Assembly: GCA_029259535.1 (NCBI GenBank)
Contig: JAPHEF010000001.1
Location: 62,001 to 126,000 of the forward strand
Direction: 5' to 3'
Origin: Alkanophaga liquidiphilum
GTDB taxonomy: Archaea; Halobacteriota; Syntropharchaeia; Alkanophagales; B39-G2
Length of the DNA stretch: 64,000 bases
This document shows positions 35,769-44,626 of the stretch, in pieces. How positions within the stretch are numbered: the first letter of the stretch is position 1; every line of letters begins with the position of its first letter. Below the pieces are notes generated by a model. It ran no database searches and was not told where the DNA came from. It saw only the letters and a list, made by a program, of their open reading frames with translations. A program made the translations under genes and the position numbers.

Positions 35769-38613
35769 ATTTCAATCCCACCTTGGTCTGATTTTCTCAT
35801 GAACTTTGCTCGAAACTGTCTGATAAATGCCTTCATTTCAATCCCACCTTGGTCTGATTTTCTCAACCTCTTCAGCCGTCTCCCTTATCGTAAATAAAAG
35901 ATTTCAATCCCACCTTGGTCTGATTTTCTCCAAAAAGCTTGAGCCGAAGCGGACGGAATACAGCATTTCAATCCCACCTTGGTCTGATTTTCTCTCAGAA
36001 GTGCTTCAGATAAAGCCACCCAAGACGGCTCACGAATTTCAATCCCACCTTGGTCTGATTTTCTCACCTCTGCCAGCGTAAATGCCGACCCATTGCCTGC
36101 AATTTCAATCCCACCTTGGTCTGATTTTCTCCAACTGACGGCACGGCGAACGGCAAATATCAAGTAATATTTCAATCCCACCTTGGTCTGATTTTCTCAC
36201 ATCTACATGCAGCTTTCGGTGGACGGCTTGACGTTATTTCAATCCCACCTTGGTCTGATTTTCTCGTGATATCAGCGATTGAAGCGAAACTTGCGCACGT
36301 GAATTTCAATCCCACCTTGGTCTGATTTTCTCTGTTCTTGACGTGCGAGCACCTGCTTACGAGAAGAATTTCAATCCCACCTTGGTCTGATTTTCTCCTG
36401 TATCCTGTCATGCAGGTAATACACAAGAACTGTGATTTCAATCCCACCTTGGTCTGATTTTCTCGCGATGGATAATCGAGCGGAAGACTTGGAGCGACCT
36501 CGATTTCAATCCCACCTTGGTCTGATTTTCTCTGCTCGAAGTAGTATCTATCGCTCTTCACCAGCATGAAAACATTTCAATCCCACCTTGGTCTGATTTT
36601 CTCTCGCTTTCGGTTTTCGCTGGTGTTAAGAAAAGAAGCAATTTCAATCCCACCTTGGTCTGATTTTCTCATGGAAATAAAAACCTTCCGGCCCGCCTGG
36701 TTAAGGCATTTCAATCCCACCTTGGTCTGATTTTCTCGTAATTAGGGTGAGGGTCGATGACTTGTTGGTATATATTTCAATCCCACCTTGGTCTGATTTT
36801 CTCATATAATGAGATACCAGTGCCTACATCGTGAATTTTGATTTCAATCCCACCTTGGTCTGATTTTCTCGCATCCAGAATCCGCTAAGGAAATAGAGCA
36901 AATGATAGATTTCAATCCCACCTTGGTCTGATTTTCTCGCCGATGTGCTGGAGATAAACGAGGCATTAGTAAATTTCAATCCCACCTTGGTCTGATTTTC
37001 TCTGTATCAATCACGTATGCTCTGTCATCTCCTAAGTCAATTTCAATCCCACCTTGGTCTGATTTTCTCGTTAGGGGGATTGCACGGCAGAGGCTATCAA
37101 TCGATGCGGAGTATTCATTTCAATCCCACCTTGGTCTGATTTTCTCCGAGGGAGGTCATCAAGAAGATAGCAAGTGAGTGTGATTTCAATCCCACCTTGG
37201 TCTGATTTTCTCTGTCGCTTTCGGTTTTCGCTTGTGTTAAGAAAAGCAATTTCAATCCCACCTTGGTCTGATTTTCTCCGTTCCATCTCTTGAAGGGCGC
37301 TCTCAATGTGCCGTATTTCAATCCCACCTTGGTCTGATTTTCTCATCCACAACCGCAATTCGGGCATGTTCTCCCTGCGATTTCAATCCCACCTTGGTCT
37401 GATTTTCTCTGGGAGATGCAATACTTGAGCAGCAGATACTTTTGGATTTCAATCCCACCTTGGTCTGATTTTCTCCAAAAAGTTGCACCACAGGTATGCG
37501 TATGAGCCTCTACGATTTCAATCCCACCTTGGTCTGATTTTCTCGCCAAACTCGCACGTAAGAAAGAGCCCTGGGAGATAACGATTTCAATCCCACCTTG
37601 GTCTGATTTTCTCAGAAAAACACGTTTCCCATTGCAGGCGAGGAATCGGATTTCAATCCCACCTTGGTCTGATTTTCTCTAACCTGCAGCTTACAGACGA
37701 GAAACCTGCCGATTTCTATTTCAATCCCACCTTGGTCTGATTTTCTCGACCGTAGTTATTCAATGTCTATATAGAACTATTGGATTTCAATCCCACCTTG
37801 GTCTGATTTTCTCACAGCTTTTTGTATCTCTTTTGCGACGTTAGCAACATTTCAATCCCACCTTGGTCTGATTTTCTCGCTTAGACCGTCTTGCAGAGCT
37901 TTTCCAAAAAAACTATTTCAATCCCACCTTGGTCTGATTTTCTCAAGAGTTGCAAAAAATTCAAAAACTACAAAACGAGCTAATTTCAATCCCACCTTGG
38001 TCTGATTTTCTCAAGAAAAGTCCCTCCACTGCCTCGCCCGGTGACAAGGATTTCAATCCCACCTTGGTCTGATTTTCTCCCCAGGATGGGCTTAAACCCA
38101 CGCCCATGGAAAAATTATTTCAATCCCACCTTGGTCTGATTTTCTCTAACCTGCAACTCGCCGACAAGAAACCAGCAGATTTCTATTTCAATCCCACCTT
38201 GGTCTGATTTTCTCTTTACACCATTAGATTTTACAGTTCTATATACCCAGTATTTCAATCCCACCTTGGTCTGATTTTCTCCGACGTTTCTCAACGAACT
38301 TGCGAAGAACACGAGAAATTTCAATCCCACCTTGGTCTGATTTTCTCTTCCAAAAAAACTCGTGTCCGAGAGCAGAATGTCAATATTTCAATCCCACCTT
38401 GGTCTGATTTTCTCGCGATTCGCAAAGAGCATATATATTTGATTGACGCATTTCAATCCCACCTTGGTCTGATTTTCTCTCAAGGAAAAGGCGAGCGACA
38501 TTTTTAAGCCTTTTTCATTTCAATCCCACCTTGGTCTGATTTTCTCGGCTTAAATGCGGTGGTCTCGTTCATACTCGGCGTAAATTTCAATCCCACCTTG
38601 GTCTGATTTTCTC
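35769..38613 (-). CRISPR. CRISPR array 1, 43 repeats
   Basis: There are forty-three copies of a 30-nt repeat with 42 spacers of about 34-41 nt. Read on the minus strand the repeat begins GAGAAAATCAGACC and ends GGTGGGATTGAAAT. The ATTGAAA end gives the crRNA 5' handle and places the leader on the right (38614 onward), so transcription runs leftward. Repeats are essentially invariant, including the leader-distal one at 35769-35798. Several spacers are related to each other (13 with 22, 29 with 36, 32 overlapping 39, counted from the left). Long apparent ORFs across this region are repeat artefacts. Confidence 0.99.
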
Positions 38614-39055
38614 AGGCAAGTTTCTTTTGCCTGCGCTCTGTTTAAAGTCATGAGGCGGCCCCATATAAAACTTACTATCTCGGATCAGTGATTCTCGTCC
38701 CCATATATAAAGAATCCAGACTCGCCATGTGGGAATTTTTTCAGGTTTACAGGGCTCTCGTGCAGTTTTTTAGAGATAGAAACCATATTTTCGGGGAGCG
38801 CCGACGTGGCGACGCCCTCCTTTCCTCTTCGTGTATTTTCCCCGAACTTCTTCACACCTTTAGGAATAATTGTGTTACCACCGCTACGATCCCAGATGCC
38901 ATCTCCGCAGATATCTCGTAAATTTGCAGATTTCAAGCAATTAATTTTTGAAAATAATCGCTTTGTATAGGATTAGAGAATACTTTCAATGGAGCTTCTC
39001 TCTATTCCTAAGACCTCCTTCCTCATCGCCGCTTTCGTTCTCAGGATGTAGAGGA
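38584..39055 (-). repeat. Inverted leader duplication, copy 1 (leader plus cas2 3' end)
   Basis: This roughly 470-bp block comprises the leader-proximal repeat of array 1, its whole leader and the last ~80 bp of cas2. It recurs in inverted orientation at 56089-56562. Identity is near complete by eye from the repeat to TTCCTCTACATCCTGAG within cas2, then stops. The copy here contains the intact cas2, so it is likely the parent. Confidence 0.9.
38614..38972 (-). promoter_or_regulatory. Leader of CRISPR array 1
   Basis: The 359 bp between cas2 and the first repeat is the array leader. On the minus strand a TATA-like TTTTATATGG (38661-38670) would start transcription about 25 bp before the first repeat. 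The sequence CAGGCAA-N7-TTGCCTG forms a dyad ending on the first base of the repeat and may help position the integrase. An 83-codon open frame inside the leader is present identically in both leaders only because the leaders are duplicated, and it is not called as a gene. Confidence 0.8.
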
Positions 39056-39236
39056 AGATGGAATCTTCGTCCTCGTTTATTATCTTCTTCAGCTCGCTCT
39101 TTATGCGTAGGAGCTCGCTTTCCGTGAGCTCACCCTCGAAGACAGAGTTCTGCACCCAGTTCATGTGCATCCGCAGGAACTTCTTGACCCTGTTCACCCG
39201 CTTGACGTTGACATCGTAGGTGATTATAACGTACAT
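38973..39236 (-). CDS. cas2: CRISPR-associated endoribonuclease/integrase subunit Cas2
   Basis: The 87-residue protein is normal Cas2 length. The ferredoxin-like fold opens with MYVIITYDVN (catalytic-position D8). FLRMHMNWVQNSVFEGELTE and a short C-terminal strand follow. With Cas1 it forms the spacer integrase. It overlaps the Csf3-like gene by 13 bp, so it is coupled to the type IV-like module rather than to cas1, from which it is separated by four genes. Its last ~80 bp are duplicated at the other leader. Confidence 0.96.
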   Translation of the reverse strand: MYVIITYDVNVKRVNRVKKFLRMHMNWVQNSVFEGELTESELLRIKSELKKIINEDEDSIFLYILRTKAAMRKEVLGIERSSIESIL

Positions 39237-40081
39237 ACTAATTTTGCAAGACTCACCACTAATTCTTTCCTCCAGTACGGAGGCTTTGTAGCGCTATGAG
39301 CTAATACAGACTTTAATAATGAGCATTTTCTGTTCCTCAAAAGAGATATCACCTCAGTTGTAGTATGAGGTCTTAGAAGCTCCCGGTATTCACTCTTTCC
39401 ATTTTTATACACAAGCCCCCTCTCATCAAGGGAAATATCGTCCTTACTTATAAGGTTGTAAATTTGAGTTTTCTTTAAGTCGCCCCATCCCATGTCTCTC
39501 TTCTTACCGATACTCATTTTAGCCTTTAATGAATTCTCAATATCCTTTTTTTCTCCTCTTGCAACTGCAGTCCAAAGCAGATTGGTCCTTTCGATTCGAA
39601 CTTCATAAAATATATCTCTATAGGCTCCTTTTGTCTCCTGAATTTCGCTCAAACTCCCCCTCAATTTTACACCTACTGTTTCTTTCACCAGCAAGATCTT
39701 GGGAATCATGCTTTTCCTAGAGATGCAAATTCTCACTGCTCCGCCGAAGTGAGATTTTACTTCTCTTACGCTCTCTAAGCAGGCGGTTTCTCTATTTAAC
39801 CCGAAGCGCATCTCAGTGTTGTATGGAGTGAGCACTGACAATACGTCTCCCCCTCTCACTGACGGCATGAGGTAAGAAGTTGAAATCGAAGGCGTCCTAT
39901 CTGCTATAGCACGCGTGAGGTCTTCAAGGTAACGTTTGCGCCAATCCCTATTTGCATAATATTTTGCGAATGAAAAAACTCCATCCAGAGTTATCAAAGT
40001 ACCCTCCAATATGTTAGGGTTGGAAAAGGTGGCTTGGAAGGGGGGTGTTCTGAAGCCGAGAGTTATAAGGAAAATTGTCAT
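39224..40081 (-). CDS. Csf3-like (type IV Cas5-family) protein
   Basis: This 285-residue RAMP protein has the features of type IV Csf3: an N-terminal FRTPPFQATFSNPNILEGTL-type strand and a central SEIQETKGAYRDIFYEVRIE segment followed by LLWTAVARGEKKDIENSL. The glycine-rich GKKRDMGWGDLKK also matches (in Csf3, the IGKKRxxGxGxV block). It probably caps the crRNA 5' handle as Cas5 does. ATG 40081 is chosen because AAGGAGAG lies 9-16 bp upstream; the longer frame to 40138 would run into the csf2-like gene. It overlaps cas2 at its 3' end. Confidence 0.7.
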   Translation of the reverse strand: MTIFLITLGFRTPPFQATFSNPNILEGTLITLDGVFSFAKYYANRDWRKRYLEDLTRAIADRTPSISTSYLMPSVRGGDVLSVLTPYNTEMRFGLNRETACLESVREVKSHFGGAVRICISRKSMIPKILLVKETVGVKLRGSLSEIQETKGAYRDIFYEVRIERTNLLWTAVARGEKKDIENSLKAKMSIGKKRDMGWGDLKKTQIYNLISKDDISLDERGLVYKNGKSEYRELLRPHTTTEVISLLRNRKCSLLKSVLAHSATKPPYWRKELVVSLAKLVCTL

Positions 40082-40097
40082 GTCTTCTTTTCTCTCC

Positions 40098-41036
40098 TTA
40101 CCTTCTTCTGCTTCTTTCTTTGATCTCTGGTGCATCATTCAATGCTTCAAATATCTGATCTATTCTGTCTTGGACGAGCTTTTCATAAGCTTGCTCATAG
40201 TCCTGAGTATTTATTGATGAAGAGTAACTGACTTCGAGACTGCCAAAACCTCTGACAACTGAGCCACCGACGTTTGGGAAGTTTTTAAGAGTTTTAAACA
40301 CGAGCCCCCACTCTGCATCGGTCAGCGGAATAAGCTCCTCAATGTAGGTAACGAAAACTGTACCTGGAGCTATCGCCTCCCTTGTAAATATCTGTTGGAC
40401 TGCCGCCTCCTCGCGTCCTTCCTTTTCTAAGCCTAAAATTCTGTCAAGTTCCTCAAAGTTTGTTTTAATTTCAAGCTGCGATATCTTTGCTTTGTCGTCC
40501 TTTCTTATCATTTGCACTGAGATCAGAATATCGGAGAGTTTCGTCTTTGGTTGTTCTCTCACCAAGTCATCTATTAAATCATAAGTCTCTTCCACAACAG
40601 GATACCCGATACCGAATTTCAACTTACTTGGCACCATGAATTTTGCAAGCGCACATCCCATTATGGAAAGTGGCAGGAGAGGTTTAACGTAACTCTCCAT
40701 CTTGTTAGATATCTTTTTAGCGGTAAGTTCCTGCTCACCAGCCCTTGCTAGAATCCCGCCACTAAATAACGTCATGAGAGTTCCTGCATTTGCTGTAAAT
40801 TCTCCAGCAGACCCGCTCTTCTTTGCCTCCCATACTCTTTTAACATCTCTTAAAAATTGAATTGCCATCTCGTCTCTAAAAGCTCCTCTGATGCTGTTCC
40901 CAGGGATTATGGGAACCTCCAAGAGTTCTCCATCTTCCTTCACTATTGGAAGTTTGTAGAGGAGCACGGTCGTCCCGACGGACTCGAATCCCACGCTCAG
41001 AGGCTCTTTTGCCTTGAGTTTAAGAACAACCCGCAT
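40098..41036 (-). CDS. Csf2-like (type IV Cas7-family) backbone protein
   Basis: The 312-residue protein has the Cas7/Csf2 hallmark VPIIPGNSIRGAFRDEMA near residue 41. A helical thumb-like region with TLMTLFSGG and SIMGCALAKFMVPSKLKFG follows, and then EAIAPGTVFVTYIEELIPLT and FPNVGGSVVRGFGSLEVSY. This order matches type IV Csf2 better than the type I-D Csc2 encoded 7 kb away. It should form the filament along the crRNA. It lies directly between the small helical protein and the Csf3-like gene. Confidence 0.75.
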   Translation of the reverse strand: MRVVLKLKAKEPLSVGFESVGTTVLLYKLPIVKEDGELLEVPIIPGNSIRGAFRDEMAIQFLRDVKRVWEAKKSGSAGEFTANAGTLMTLFSGGILARAGEQELTAKKISNKMESYVKPLLPLSIMGCALAKFMVPSKLKFGIGYPVVEETYDLIDDLVREQPKTKLSDILISVQMIRKDDKAKISQLEIKTNFEELDRILGLEKEGREEAAVQQIFTREAIAPGTVFVTYIEELIPLTDAEWGLVFKTLKNFPNVGGSVVRGFGSLEVSYSSSINTQDYEQAYEKLVQDRIDQIFEALNDAPEIKERSRRR

Positions 41037-41037
41037 T

Positions 41038-41403
41038 TTATCCCTCCCCTTCTACCTCTATACCTTTACTTGCAGCGTAGAACACTACACTCAGATAAGG
41101 ATAGCGTTTTACGTAGTCTAGGACTTCTTTCTCCATGCTTCTCGCTTTGTCAAGCGATACTCTCAGCGCGTTAGCTTTCTCTTTTGAAAGAAAAATTGCA
41201 TCTCCGGCGAGCTCTTTTAACAGGCGCTCTGCGAAGTCTTCCACACTATTAACGGACCTTGAAAGCATAGCGACGCGTTTTGCTAGAATCGTATTCCACT
41301 TCTTCCGTACGTCTTTTGAGATCTTGCTCCAGTCGATAAGCTCATTAATCGCCCCTAATAAATCTATTACCGCTTCCCTTGCATCTCCTCCCACGCTTAC
41401 CAC
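41038..41403 (-). CDS. Small helical protein, candidate Cas11-like subunit
   Basis: This 121-residue, almost entirely alpha-helical protein (AVIDLLGAINELIDWSKISK, DFAERLLKELAGDAIFLSKE, ALRVSLDKARSMEKEVLDYV) sits between the large-subunit-like and Cas7-like genes. Its 5' end overlaps the large-subunit gene by 59 bp, and its stop is 1 bp from the next start. Size, helix content and gene order are those of class 1 small subunits (Cas11). Sequence alone gives no firm family match. Confidence 0.6.
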   Translation of the reverse strand: MVSVGGDAREAVIDLLGAINELIDWSKISKDVRKKWNTILAKRVAMLSRSVNSVEDFAERLLKELAGDAIFLSKEKANALRVSLDKARSMEKEVLDYVKRYPYLSVVFYAASKGIEVEGEG

Positions 41404-42952
41404 CTCTTTTCGGAGGTTTGGGTAGTACTCTCACCCCATATATCTCCCTCAGCCTCCTTAGACACTCTACTGCTTTATCCTTATTACTTCCTACGAAGTC
41501 CATGATTTCAGAAAACTCCTCTACGGTCAAATCCTTCTTCTCTCCCCAGCATATAACTCCGGATCTTAATGAGCTTTCTAATATGAACTTTTTACGTCGT
41601 CCTACTCTGACCGCTGGATGCATAAATTGTGGAATGAAACTTATGGTTAGAGGTATCAATGTGAATTTAGGATTTAGTAGGAAGGCAGCATCTCTGTAAC
41701 CATCTTCCGTCTTTGCTGCTTCAAGCCAAAGTTTACTAAGCGTCTTAAGCCAGAAGTTTCCGGAGATACTTAATGCGATTTCTTCTTTCACCGGGGCTTG
41801 CATTTGTAGTTGGTATCTTTCAACAAGCGCGGGACTAGGTATTACAGCCCCCTCCGTCCCTTGATCCTCTAATAAAAAGCCGCAGAAACAAGCAGGGCAC
41901 ACGTGGTCGCCTGAAAACATCATCTGTGGCGCGTCTGCAAATGTTTTACCAAACTCATACCTGATGTTAGCTGGTTCCCCACAAAATACGCACATGTTAC
42001 TGCCCGTGAGCTCTCCACTGATTGAATTTCTCACACCGTCAGCAGATACTGAGATGTTTTTCTTCGTAGCCCAACTTTCTACTTCCTCCCTTAAAAACTC
42101 TTCTATACATTCTTTGAAGCTCGCATCGAATCCCGAATCTACATAAATCAGCGCTCCGTCCTTGCTTCCACCAATAGTGAGCATTGAGAGGGCGTCACCG
42201 TATGAAATTTTTACACCATCGCTTTCGATTAGCGTGTCCCCCTCATAATATTCAATGGAGAACTCCTGCCCGAACTCCCTCGCTACCGGTAGCTTTATGC
42301 TAAGGGTGTCATCTTTAACCTCCACCCTAAACTCTCCTATATCTAACTCTTTCACAATTCCCTCAATTTCCTCTATTGATCTTATTCGGAAAGAAATGGT
42401 TGGTGAATATATGTATTTCACTCTACTTATACCTAAAACTTCTTTGAATCTTTTAGCATAAGCTCTTGAAAGCTTCTTTATTAAACGCTTGTGTAATAAC
42501 GACGCCACTGTAAATCTATACTCTCCTGAAAGCTTTAAGGGAATCAATTTCAGAAAAGGTGATTGTCCCTCTGTAAGGAAGAGGAAATAATTACCCTCGA
42601 TTTGTTCCACCAACTGACTTCTCTCTATTTTTTTGATCGGATTTCCTCTATTATGATGGTGCTGTATTATGACATTGGTAGTTTTACCTAAATCTATATT
42701 ACCTTTAAGACTTTCAAGGATGTTATGATAAATAGAGGGATTTGGAGAGAAATGCCACCAATTTGCTCCTCTCTCTCCTTGATACCAGAGCATCATCCCT
42801 TTGAAAAAGTCATGGATCATGCTTGCTGCAGCTATTTCTTTATCATTCTTCTGTAAGCTTGCAGCAGAAACAACGAGCATGTGGTGGGAAAGGTCGTCTA
42901 TCAGTGGAACGGAGGTTTTCTTATCCGTCCTCGCTAACACCCCACGGATCAT
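41345..42952 (-). CDS. HD and zinc-finger large subunit, type IV-C-like
   Basis: The protein has 535 residues. The N-terminus looks like an HD-type nuclease: SHHM (H23/H24), MIHDFFKG (H47/D48) and IIQHHHNRGN (H98-H100). A treble-clef zinc site follows at C321/C324 (CVFC) and C352/C355 (CPAC), as in Cas10d and Csf1. The C-terminal ~150 residues are helical and end in a basic RGGKRGRRCKGSG tail. No Cas10 palm GGDD is seen. An HD-containing Cas10-like large subunit beside Csf2, Csf3 and a small protein is the described composition of subtype IV-C. The target strand and activity are unknown. Confidence 0.65.
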   Translation of the reverse strand: MIRGVLARTDKKTSVPLIDDLSHHMLVVSAASLQKNDKEIAAASMIHDFFKGMMLWYQGERGANWWHFSPNPSIYHNILESLKGNIDLGKTTNVIIQHHHNRGNPIKKIERSQLVEQIEGNYFLFLTEGQSPFLKLIPLKLSGEYRFTVASLLHKRLIKKLSRAYAKRFKEVLGISRVKYIYSPTISFRIRSIEEIEGIVKELDIGEFRVEVKDDTLSIKLPVAREFGQEFSIEYYEGDTLIESDGVKISYGDALSMLTIGGSKDGALIYVDSGFDASFKECIEEFLREEVESWATKKNISVSADGVRNSISGELTGSNMCVFCGEPANIRYEFGKTFADAPQMMFSGDHVCPACFCGFLLEDQGTEGAVIPSPALVERYQLQMQAPVKEEIALSISGNFWLKTLSKLWLEAAKTEDGYRDAAFLLNPKFTLIPLTISFIPQFMHPAVRVGRRKKFILESSLRSGVICWGEKKDLTVEEFSEIMDFVGSNKDKAVECLRRLREIYGVRVLPKPPKRGGKRGRRCKGSGNRFIRGD

Positions 42953-42983
42953 ACTTCCAACCTCCCTAAGAGCATATAAAACC

Positions 42984-43955
42984 TTACCACCAAATCACGA
43001 ACGGCTCATACTCCTGCACGCCGATGAGGTGCTTCACGAGCTTGTAGCACTCCAGACGGATAAGCCTCTGATACGACACGTTCCGCCTGAGCGTCCTGTG
43101 TTTGATCGTTTTTTCCAGCCGCTCCTGATAGTTTCGCAGAAATATCTTGCGACCATCGGCGTTCAAAAGGCATTTATTAAGCTCATCCCGGAAATGCTCC
43201 AGCCTGAGCATCTGCTTGTTCACCAGATAGAAAATGAGGCGGTCAACAAGCAAAGGCTTGAAAACCTCGCTTACGTCGAGCGCTAACGAAAATCTCCTCT
43301 CCGAAGGCTCGTGCAGGTAAGAAATCGTGGGATTTAACTGCGTGTTGTAAATCTCGGAGAGCACCGTTGCATAAAGAAGTGAGTTTCCAAAACTAATCAG
43401 CGCATTCACGGCATTCTCCGGCGGCTGCCTGCTCCGCCGCTCGAAGCGGAACTCCTCAGGAAGAATGTAATTGAAGCCGTCATAGTATTCAATCTTAGCA
43501 CGCGCTTCGACGTTCATCACCTCCGTGATCTTCGTTGCGTCGTTAAGCTCATGCAAAATGCCCCCAAGCTCTATCTTCTTGTCCTCAAGCTTGTATTTCG
43601 AGACGTTCCGCACCATGTTCCTGATGGCGCCCCGCACGAAAGCCTTCGCCAACGCCAAACGCTTCTCACCGTCCAAATAATGCTCCACCTGCTTCACGAG
43701 CAAATCTCCGGAGAGCAGCCGCTCCCTCGGGTAAAAACTCCCCTCATAGAAGCCGTAACGGTTAAAGAAGTGCACGGGAATCTTGTTTAATGCGAGAAGG
43801 TGCAGAGCTTGGGAGGTTATCGTGAGCGAGCCATATGCGTAAATGCTTTGAATTTTGGAGATGGGAAGCGGCTTTTTATTCCCGCGGCTCACGAAATAAA
43901 GCGTGTTTTCTTTCCGCTCCAAAACGCCGTCAGACGTTATGTAAAGGTTTTTCAT
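42984..43955 (-). CDS. cas1: CRISPR-associated integrase Cas1
   Basis: The 323-residue protein matches Cas1 of type I-B/I-D systems. The beta-sandwich N-terminus (MKNLYITSDGVLERKENTL, ISKIQSIYAYGSLTITSQA) leads to the catalytic helical domain. The metal ligands are visible as E150 (MNVEARAKIE), H215 (SYLHEPSERR) and D227/E230 (LALDVSEVFKP). It starts 3 bp after vapC and ends 31 bp before the HD-zinc gene, so a single transcript probably runs through. The matching cas2 is about 4 kb downstream beyond the type IV-like genes. Confidence 0.97.
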   Translation of the reverse strand: MKNLYITSDGVLERKENTLYFVSRGNKKPLPISKIQSIYAYGSLTITSQALHLLALNKIPVHFFNRYGFYEGSFYPRERLLSGDLLVKQVEHYLDGEKRLALAKAFVRGAIRNMVRNVSKYKLEDKKIELGGILHELNDATKITEVMNVEARAKIEYYDGFNYILPEEFRFERRSRQPPENAVNALISFGNSLLYATVLSEIYNTQLNPTISYLHEPSERRFSLALDVSEVFKPLLVDRLIFYLVNKQMLRLEHFRDELNKCLLNADGRKIFLRNYQERLEKTIKHRTLRRNVSYQRLIRLECYKLVKHLIGVQEYEPFVIWW

Positions 43956-43958
43956 CGC

Positions 43959-44384
43959 TTAGCCTACATCTTTTACGTGCAGGGCTTCGACCACCCGCCA
44001 GGCTTTATTCACGACTTCTTGGTCTGCCGTCACCAGCTTCGCCCCAGCGAGCTTGGCGAGCGCCACATAACTGGCGTCATATAAGGTAATGTCGAGGTCG
44101 ACCGCCGTCCTCACCACCTCCTCACAATACCTGCCCCGCAAGCCCCAAAGCTCAATCCCATACTTCTCCAAAGACTCAGCAGCCCTAATCAGCTCCTCCT
44201 TCGAGTATAGGTTGCTGTAGCGCAGAGCATTGAGCACCTCGTAGGGCATTAAACTCGGGCTCGCAAGCTCGACCGCCCCCCGTATGAACTTGTCCCTGAG
44301 AAGGAGTGCTTTTCCGCTGTGCTCCTCCTCCAAGAACCACTTTACGACCACGGAGGCGTCCACTACGACTTTCTCCGCCGCCAC
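43959..44384 (-). CDS. vapC: PIN-domain toxin VapC
   Basis: This 141-residue PIN-domain ribonuclease has acidic residues expected at the active site: D9 in VVVDASVVVKWF, E in MPYEVLNALRY and the D residues in DITLYDASYVALA and LVTADQEVV. VapC toxins cut tRNA or rRNA when freed from VapB. It overlaps vapB by 22 bp and is followed 3 bp later by cas1. This places a toxin-antitoxin pair inside the cas operon, where it could enforce retention of the locus or link adaptation to dormancy (inference). Confidence 0.93.
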   Translation of the reverse strand: MAAEKVVVDASVVVKWFLEEEHSGKALLLRDKFIRGAVELASPSLMPYEVLNALRYSNLYSKEELIRAAESLEKYGIELWGLRGRYCEEVVRTAVDLDITLYDASYVALAKLAGAKLVTADQEVVNKAWRVVEALHVKDVG

Positions 44385-44593
44385 GCCCTTATCACCTCCG
44401 CGCTGTCCCAGCCCTCGGGCGCCTTCTTACGCAGCTTCTCGTTCAGAAGCACCGCCTCCGCAAGGTTCCTGCCGCTTTCCTCTTTAACCTTACGCTCTAA
44501 AGCCTTCCGAACCACCTCGCTCCAGTTTATATGGCTAAGCCGCTCCATCTCACGCTTCAACCGCTCATCCACACGCACGGTCACCAAAGGCAT
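44363..44593 (-). CDS. vapB: VapB-family antitoxin
   Basis: This 76-residue protein begins with a ribbon-helix-helix-like segment (VTVRVDERLKREMERLSHIN then WSEVVRKALERKV) used for DNA binding and autoregulation. The C-terminal tail (NEKLRKKAPEGWDSAEVIRA) is the part that normally wraps the VapC active site. A TATA-like run (TTATACACGTATATA, minus strand, about 44604-44618) sits upstream, so the pair may have its own promoter within the cas operon. Confidence 0.9.
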   Translation of the reverse strand: MPLVTVRVDERLKREMERLSHINWSEVVRKALERKVKEESGRNLAEAVLLNEKLRKKAPEGWDSAEVIRAWRRRKS

Positions 44594-44626
44594 GTTTGTA
44601 TATGTGTATATACGTGTATAAAAAGC

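Noticed and set aside
37748..38251. Spacers 30 and 37 of array 1 share TATATAGAACT on opposite strands
   Set aside because: The shared part is only 11 AT-rich nucleotides, so it is compatible with chance, unlike the other three related spacer pairs.
35827..38330. Several 60-130 codon ORFs across array 1
   Set aside because: They are built of repeated KSDQGGIEI or FQSHLGLIFS segments, which are translations of the CRISPR repeat.
38685..38936. 83-codon ORF identical to one at 56210-56461
   Set aside because: Both lie inside CRISPR leaders and are identical because the leaders are duplicated. They show no domain, no ribosome-binding site and overlap promoter elements.
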